From Myxococcota bacterium (GTDB lineage: Bacteria > Myxococcota > XYA12-FULL-58-9 > JALHOP01), in the NCBI GenBank assembly GCA_022842935.1, contig JALHOP010000004.1:1-64000 (forward strand): a stretch of 64,000 nucleotides of DNA, given 5' to 3'. The notes under the pieces are model-generated. The model made no database searches. It was given only the letters and a program-made list of their open reading frames with translations, and had not been told where the DNA came from. Made by a program: the position numbers and the translations under genes. This document shows positions 60,337-64,000 of the stretch, piece after piece. Numbering within the stretch: position 1 is the stretch's first letter; the number at the start of each line of letters is the position of its first letter.

Positions 60337-61977
60337 ATGCGTCGCATCCTACCCACGTGTGCCATGTTCGTTCTGGCGACCAGCGCTTGCGAAGGCATGA
60401 TCGGCGATCCCGATGGCATCAGCGGGCCCGGTGAGAACAAGCAGTCGTTGTGCACCGGCACTCCGAGTGTCGCGGCCTCGCCAATGCGACGCTTGAGTAA
60501 CACCGAATACCGCCTCACGGTCGCCGACTTGCTCGGCATGCCCGAGCTCGCGGCCCAGGTCACCGCAACCTTCGTCGAAGACACCGAGTCGCTTGGTTAC
60601 CGCAACGCGGCCGAGTTCCTCGGCATCTCGACCGACACAGCGCGCCAGTACAGCGAAGCCGCCGATCGCCTCTCGGTCGAGGTCGTCGCCAGCCGCTGGA
60701 ACGACCTCGTGCGCTGTAACGCAGGTGAAGCCGAGCGCGATTGCGCACGTCGCTTCATCACCACCTTCGGCGAGCGTGCCTATCGCAGGCCGCTGACACC
60801 GGCCGAGGTCAATGACGTGCTCACGAAGAGCTACGACGCCGCCCGCACGGGGGGCTACGACTTTCGCAGCGGCATCGAATGGGTGATCTTCGGTGTCCTG
60901 CAGTCGCCGCAGTTCCTCCACCGTGTCGAGGTGGTCCCCACGAATGGCACGATCGTCCGCATTGGCGGGTACGAAATGGCATCGCGCCTGTCGTATCTCG
61001 TTTGGGGCTCGATGCCGGACGATGCGCTGCTCGCGGCCGCGCGCAACGGAGAGCTCGACACCGACGAGGGCGTCGCCGCCCAGGCAGATCGATTGCTCGC
61101 GGACCCCAAGGCGCGTCGCATGTTCGACTTCTTTGTCGAATGGCTCGACCTCGACCGCTTCAAGGCCTCGGAACGCGATGCAGCGACCTACGGCGCCCTG
61201 GACCCAAACCTCGGCCAGCTCTTCCGCCGAGAGACCGAAGAGTTCGTCAACCACGTTCTTTGGGAAGAAGACGGGTCTCTCGATGTCCTGCTCACCGCTC
61301 CATACACGTACATGAATCAGGCGCTCGCGCAGCACTACGGTGTCTCGGGCGTCACCGGCGACGCCTTCGTTCGCGTCAATCTCGATCCGTCAAAGCGCAT
61401 TGGTCTCTTGATGCAACCGAGTATGTTGACTGCGCACGACAAATTGACGCGAACCTCCATCGTGCGTCGCGGCTTGAAGATCCGCACCGATATTTTGTGC
61501 GGCACCGTTGGTTCGCCGCCAGACGACGCAGCCCTCGATTTGCCCCCGACGATACCCGGCCAGACGCAGGCTCAGATGCTCGAAGAGCATCGGACGAACG
61601 TGACGTGCAATGCATGTCACACGCTCATGGATTCTTTGGGCCAAGTGTTCGAGAGCATCGACGCGGTCGGACGTCCACGCACCCACGACGAGGCCGGCAA
61701 CGCGGTCGACACGAGCGGTGCCCTCACGTTGACCGATGTCGACGGCGCGGTGAGCGGCCCCACCGAGCTCGTCCAAAGCCTCGCGCAGTCGGACGAGGTT
61801 CGCGCGTGTTTTGCGCGGCAGCTCTTCCGTTACGCCTATGGTCGCAAGGAGACCAAGGCCGACGGTTGCTCGGAGGAACGTTTGCTCAACGACTTCGTCG
61901 CCAGCGGGTACAGTCTCCGTGGTGCGATTGCGGCACTGACGCGCACCGACGCGTTCTTGTACCGCGTGGCGAAGTGA
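60337..61977 (+). CDS. DUF1587/DUF1592/DUF1588/DUF1585-type secreted lipoprotein with heme-c motif
   Basis: 546 residues. A lipoprotein signal (MRRILPTCAMFVLATSAC) is followed by the domain series typical of this family: MRRLSNTEYRLTVADLLGMP (DUF1587-like), AYRRPLTPAEVNDVLTKSYD and VIFGVLQSPQFLHRVEV (DUF1595/1592-like), and CNACH at residues 424-428, a CxxCH heme attachment motif, near the end. Such proteins occur together with DUF1552 proteins in Myxococcota and Planctomycetota. Function is not known. Confidence 0.93.
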   Translation: MRRILPTCAMFVLATSACEGMIGDPDGISGPGENKQSLCTGTPSVAASPMRRLSNTEYRLTVADLLGMPELAAQVTATFVEDTESLGYRNAAEFLGISTDTARQYSEAADRLSVEVVASRWNDLVRCNAGEAERDCARRFITTFGERAYRRPLTPAEVNDVLTKSYDAARTGGYDFRSGIEWVIFGVLQSPQFLHRVEVVPTNGTIVRIGGYEMASRLSYLVWGSMPDDALLAAARNGELDTDEGVAAQADRLLADPKARRMFDFFVEWLDLDRFKASERDAATYGALDPNLGQLFRRETEEFVNHVLWEEDGSLDVLLTAPYTYMNQALAQHYGVSGVTGDAFVRVNLDPSKRIGLLMQPSMLTAHDKLTRTSIVRRGLKIRTDILCGTVGSPPDDAALDLPPTIPGQTQAQMLEEHRTNVTCNACHTLMDSLGQVFESIDAVGRPRTHDEAGNAVDTSGALTLTDVDGAVSGPTELVQSLAQSDEVRACFARQLFRYAYGRKETKADGCSEERLLNDFVASGYSLRGAIAALTRTDAFLYRVAK

Positions 61978-61988
61978 GGAGCGCTCAA

Positions 61989-63383
61989 ATGATCAAGCCA
62001 CTCAACAGACGAGCTTTTCTCCGCGGCGCCTCGGGCGTTGCCATGGCCTTGCCATTTCTCGACGCGATGACGCCGCTGTCCGCTAGCGCGGCCGTCGACC
62101 CGAGCCGCCCCCGCCGCATCATCTTCGTCTTCAAACCGAACGGCGACGACGACGCAGCTGGGCGCATGACCAACACCAGCGAAACCGGTTTCGCCTTTAA
62201 CCCGGTGCGCGCGGCGCTCAGTCCGTATCGGTCCGACCTCATTGTCCTCGAGAACGTCGACAAGAGGCACGGCCGTCTCCCGCCCGGCGAGCGGGCGGAC
62301 GGGCATCAGCAGGGCGGCAGTGCGCTCGGCCCCTGGAAGTCTGGCGAAGGGTCGTTCCCTATCGGTGGCGCCCCGGGCCAGTTCATCGGCTACATCAAGG
62401 GCCCGACCATCGACGTTGAGCTCGGCAACCGCATTCGCGCCGAGGTCCCGTCGATGCCACGCAGCCACCTCTATATGCGCGTCGGCGACACTGGGAACAA
62501 CATCTGGAACGTCCACTCCCACAACGGGCCTGTGGGCAATCAAGCGCCCGCGAACCCGTCGACCAATCCCTACACGCTGTATCAGTCGCTGTTCGGCAAC
62601 TTACAGGCTGGCGAAGAGGCGGACCCCGCGCTCGTGCGTCGTATCGCGAAGCAACAGTCAGCTCTCGACCTCGTGAATGGAGAGCTCACGAGCTTGAAGG
62701 CACGTCTTGGCGCCGCCGACCGCGCGCGTCTCGACCGGCACACCGAAGCGATGCGTGACATCGAGCGCTCGCTTGCACTCCCCGAGGTGAACAACGCCTG
62801 CGCGCCGGTGGCGATGGGCACGCAGATCGACCCCTACTCATCGGCGAACTACGCGACGATGGGGGAGCTCTTCTTCAAGATCTCCGCGCTCGCATTCGCG
62901 TGCGACACGACGCGCGTTGTGAACTTCAACTGGAGCGGCAACACCAACAACCGCACCTATTCGAACCTGGGCTTGACGAATCCAGGCTCCGGGCACCACG
63001 ACCTGTCGCACATCAACAACGATGCGGCCTTCGAGGACATTCGTAGGATCAACGCCGAGCTGTGGCGGCAAACGGTGAAGCTCTACGAGCTACTCAAGAA
63101 CACCGAGGACGGCGACGGTACCCTCTGGGACCACACCCTTGTCGTTCACTGGAACGAGCTGGGACGCGGCTACGCGCACAGCAACCACGACAACATGGTC
63201 ATCTTCGCAGGCGTCGCGCACAACTACTTCCGGCGCGGACGCTACCTAAACCTCCAGAGCGCGAGCACCAAGGGCTTCAGCGACGTCCTGGTCTCCTGCA
63301 TGCACTACATGGGCTACGAGAACGTGACGACGTTTGGCGAGCCCGAGCTCTGTACGGGTGGACCGGTCACCGGCCTCACCTGA
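61989..63383 (+). CDS. DUF1552 protein with twin-arginine signal
   Basis: 464 residues from ATG 61989, 11 bp after the partner's stop. The twin-arginine signal is NRRAFLRGASGVAMALPFLD, so it should be exported folded, perhaps with a cofactor. Family motifs include RRIIFVFKPNGDDDAAG, HQQGGSALGPWKSGEG and VVHWNELGRGYAHSNHD. A DUF1592-type partner directly upstream is the standard gene order. The pair is likely an envelope redox or hydrolase-like system, unassigned. Confidence 0.93.
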   Translation: MIKPLNRRAFLRGASGVAMALPFLDAMTPLSASAAVDPSRPRRIIFVFKPNGDDDAAGRMTNTSETGFAFNPVRAALSPYRSDLIVLENVDKRHGRLPPGERADGHQQGGSALGPWKSGEGSFPIGGAPGQFIGYIKGPTIDVELGNRIRAEVPSMPRSHLYMRVGDTGNNIWNVHSHNGPVGNQAPANPSTNPYTLYQSLFGNLQAGEEADPALVRRIAKQQSALDLVNGELTSLKARLGAADRARLDRHTEAMRDIERSLALPEVNNACAPVAMGTQIDPYSSANYATMGELFFKISALAFACDTTRVVNFNWSGNTNNRTYSNLGLTNPGSGHHDLSHINNDAAFEDIRRINAELWRQTVKLYELLKNTEDGDGTLWDHTLVVHWNELGRGYAHSNHDNMVIFAGVAHNYFRRGRYLNLQSASTKGFSDVLVSCMHYMGYENVTTFGEPELCTGGPVTGLT

Positions 63384-63428
63384 CGTTGGGGTTGCGGCGG
63401 CGCATTCGGGGCGATAGGTTCCGGCCCC

Positions 63429-63902
63429 ATGTCGAGCTTCCCGATCACACCCGAAGGGCTTGAGCGTCTCAAGAGCGAGCTGCACAACCTCAAGGCACAC
63501 GAGCGTCCGAAGATCAGCAAGGAGATCGGAGAGGCGCGCGAGCTCGGTGATCTGTCCGAGAACTTCGAGTACCACGCAGCCAAGGACCGCCAAGGCCTCG
63601 TCGAGGCGAAGATCCGCGATCTCGAGGACAAGGCGGCGCGCGCACAGGTCATCGACCCCAAGAAGCTTTCGGGGGAGCGTGTCGTCTTCGGCGCCACGGT
63701 GACCATCGAGGACCTCGAAGATGGCGCCGTGAAGAAGTACCAGATCCTCGGTGAATACGAGGCCGACGTCGACAACGGCAAGATCAACGTCAACTCACCA
63801 CTTGCGCGTGCGCTCATCGGCAAAGAGGTCGGCGACGAGGTGAAGATCCCTGGCAAGGGTGGCCAGCGCACCGTCGAGATCAGTGACATCAGCTTCAAGT
63901 GA
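63429..63902 (+). CDS. greA: Transcription elongation factor GreA
   Basis: 157 residues, close to the family norm. The N-terminal coiled coil is present (ITPEGLERLKSELHNLKAHE, ARELGDLSENFEYHAAKDRQ with the acidic tip), and the C-terminal globular domain follows (VVFGATVTIEDLEDGAVKKY, EVGDEVKIPGKGG). It rescues backtracked RNA polymerase by stimulating transcript cleavage. Starts 45 bp after the DUF1552 gene. Confidence 0.97.
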   Translation: MSSFPITPEGLERLKSELHNLKAHERPKISKEIGEARELGDLSENFEYHAAKDRQGLVEAKIRDLEDKAARAQVIDPKKLSGERVVFGATVTIEDLEDGAVKKYQILGEYEADVDNGKINVNSPLARALIGKEVGDEVKIPGKGGQRTVEISDISFK

Positions 63903-64000
63903 GGAGCTCGCGCAGCTCCTCACGCCGCTGCGCAACCCGCTGACCTTCGCGGCGCGCAACGACTTCGAGAACGTCGAGCGTATCAAGGACCTCGAGAAGA
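63883..64000 (+). CDS. recG: Start of a gene resembling the N terminus of ATP-dependent helicase RecG (partial)
   Basis: From GTG 63883, inside the greA end, the frame reads VTSASSEELAQLLTPLRNPL, then TFAARNDFENVERIKDLEK to the window edge. It looks coding, and the run LRNPLTFAARNDFENVERIK resembles the N-terminal segment of RecG proteins in Deltaproteobacteria. Only ~39 residues are visible, so it is a tentative call. The overlap with greA is 20 bp; the true start may lie a few codons downstream. Confidence 0.45.
   Translation, partial: MTSASSEELAQLLTPLRNPLTFAARNDFENVERIKDLEK

Noticed and set aside
58992-60434. Plus-strand frame across sucC and the intergenic region
   Set aside because: Antisense to sucC; biased composition and no motif.
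60879-61988. Upstream extension of the DUF1552 frame by 370 codons
   Set aside because: It overlaps the DUF1592 gene in another frame; the true start at 61989 has a Tat signal just behind it.
1-64000. Mobile elements, prophage, CRISPR array, rRNA or tRNA genes
   Set aside because: No transposase, integrase, terminal inverted repeats with target duplications, direct-repeat arrays or tRNA-like folds were noticed; all larger gaps were inspected by eye only.

Overview
The window is GC-rich, densely coded bacterial DNA, most likely from a myxobacterium-like organism (phylum Myxococcota). That placement is an inference from several markers: a CarD/CdnL-type transcription factor, a pseudo-receiver/coiled-coil protein resembling Myxococcus FrzS, sigma-54 activators (one with an FHA domain), a PEGA-type Ser/Thr kinase, many cysteine-rich lipoproteins, DUF1592/DUF1552 secreted pairs, short ribbon-helix-helix proteins of a myxobacterial type, and a microcompartment locus that looks like the one in Haliangium ochraceum. 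I see no rRNA, tRNA, CRISPR array, insertion sequence or prophage; the window is ordinary chromosome with accessory islets.

Layout. 1-3.1 kb: a partial unrecognised gene with an 11-residue repeat, then a minus-strand pair with a TPR protein resembling type III secretion chaperones. 3.1-6.4 kb: two overlapping cysteine-rich lipoproteins. 6.6-9.6 kb: tandem paralogous exported proteins. 9.7-12.3 kb: alanine dehydrogenase, then an ECF sigma/zinc anti-sigma pair behind a strong hairpin. 12.4-17.1 kb: a metallo-beta-lactamase protein with cyclic-nucleotide-binding-like domains, the FrzS-like protein and a lipoprotein. 17.2-19.8 kb: TetR regulator, thioesterase, HAD phosphatase, dCTP deaminase. 19.8-24.8 kb: M61 aminopeptidase, small exported proteins and the cdnL gene with a long leader and a good terminator. 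24.9-32.2 kb: a ThDP enzyme, a lipoprotein, a possible secretion tip/filament protein next to a sigma-54 activator, a deoxynucleoside kinase and the FHA sigma-54 activator. 32.3-42.7 kb: peptidase, exonuclease III, cardiolipin synthase, QueG, an MBL-fold protein, RlmN, an S41 protease and a lytic transglycosylase. 42.7-46.5 kb: two RHH proteins followed by a compact microcompartment operon (BMC-T, BMC-H, BMC-P, CoA-acylating aldehyde dehydrogenase). 46.5-51.6 kb: a TonB-dependent receptor flanked by two periplasmic-binding-protein-like lipoproteins. 51.6-57.8 kb: an SCP2-like protein, PfkB kinase, LysM protein, PEGA kinase, two coupled small unknown genes and ndk. 58-64 kb: sucCD, the DUF1592/DUF1552 pair, greA and the start of a recG-like gene.

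The most interesting part is the microcompartment islet. It encodes all three shell building-block types plus one core aldehyde dehydrogenase with a likely encapsulation helix, but no signature enzyme that would make the aldehyde. Two RHH regulator-like genes and a perfect 12-bp palindrome lie immediately upstream. Other points worth a look are the TonB receptor between two LivJ-like lipoproteins with no ABC transporter, the pseudo-receiver with Cys at the phosphorylation position, and the scattered genes that resemble type III secretion accessory proteins without any secretion apparatus in the window.
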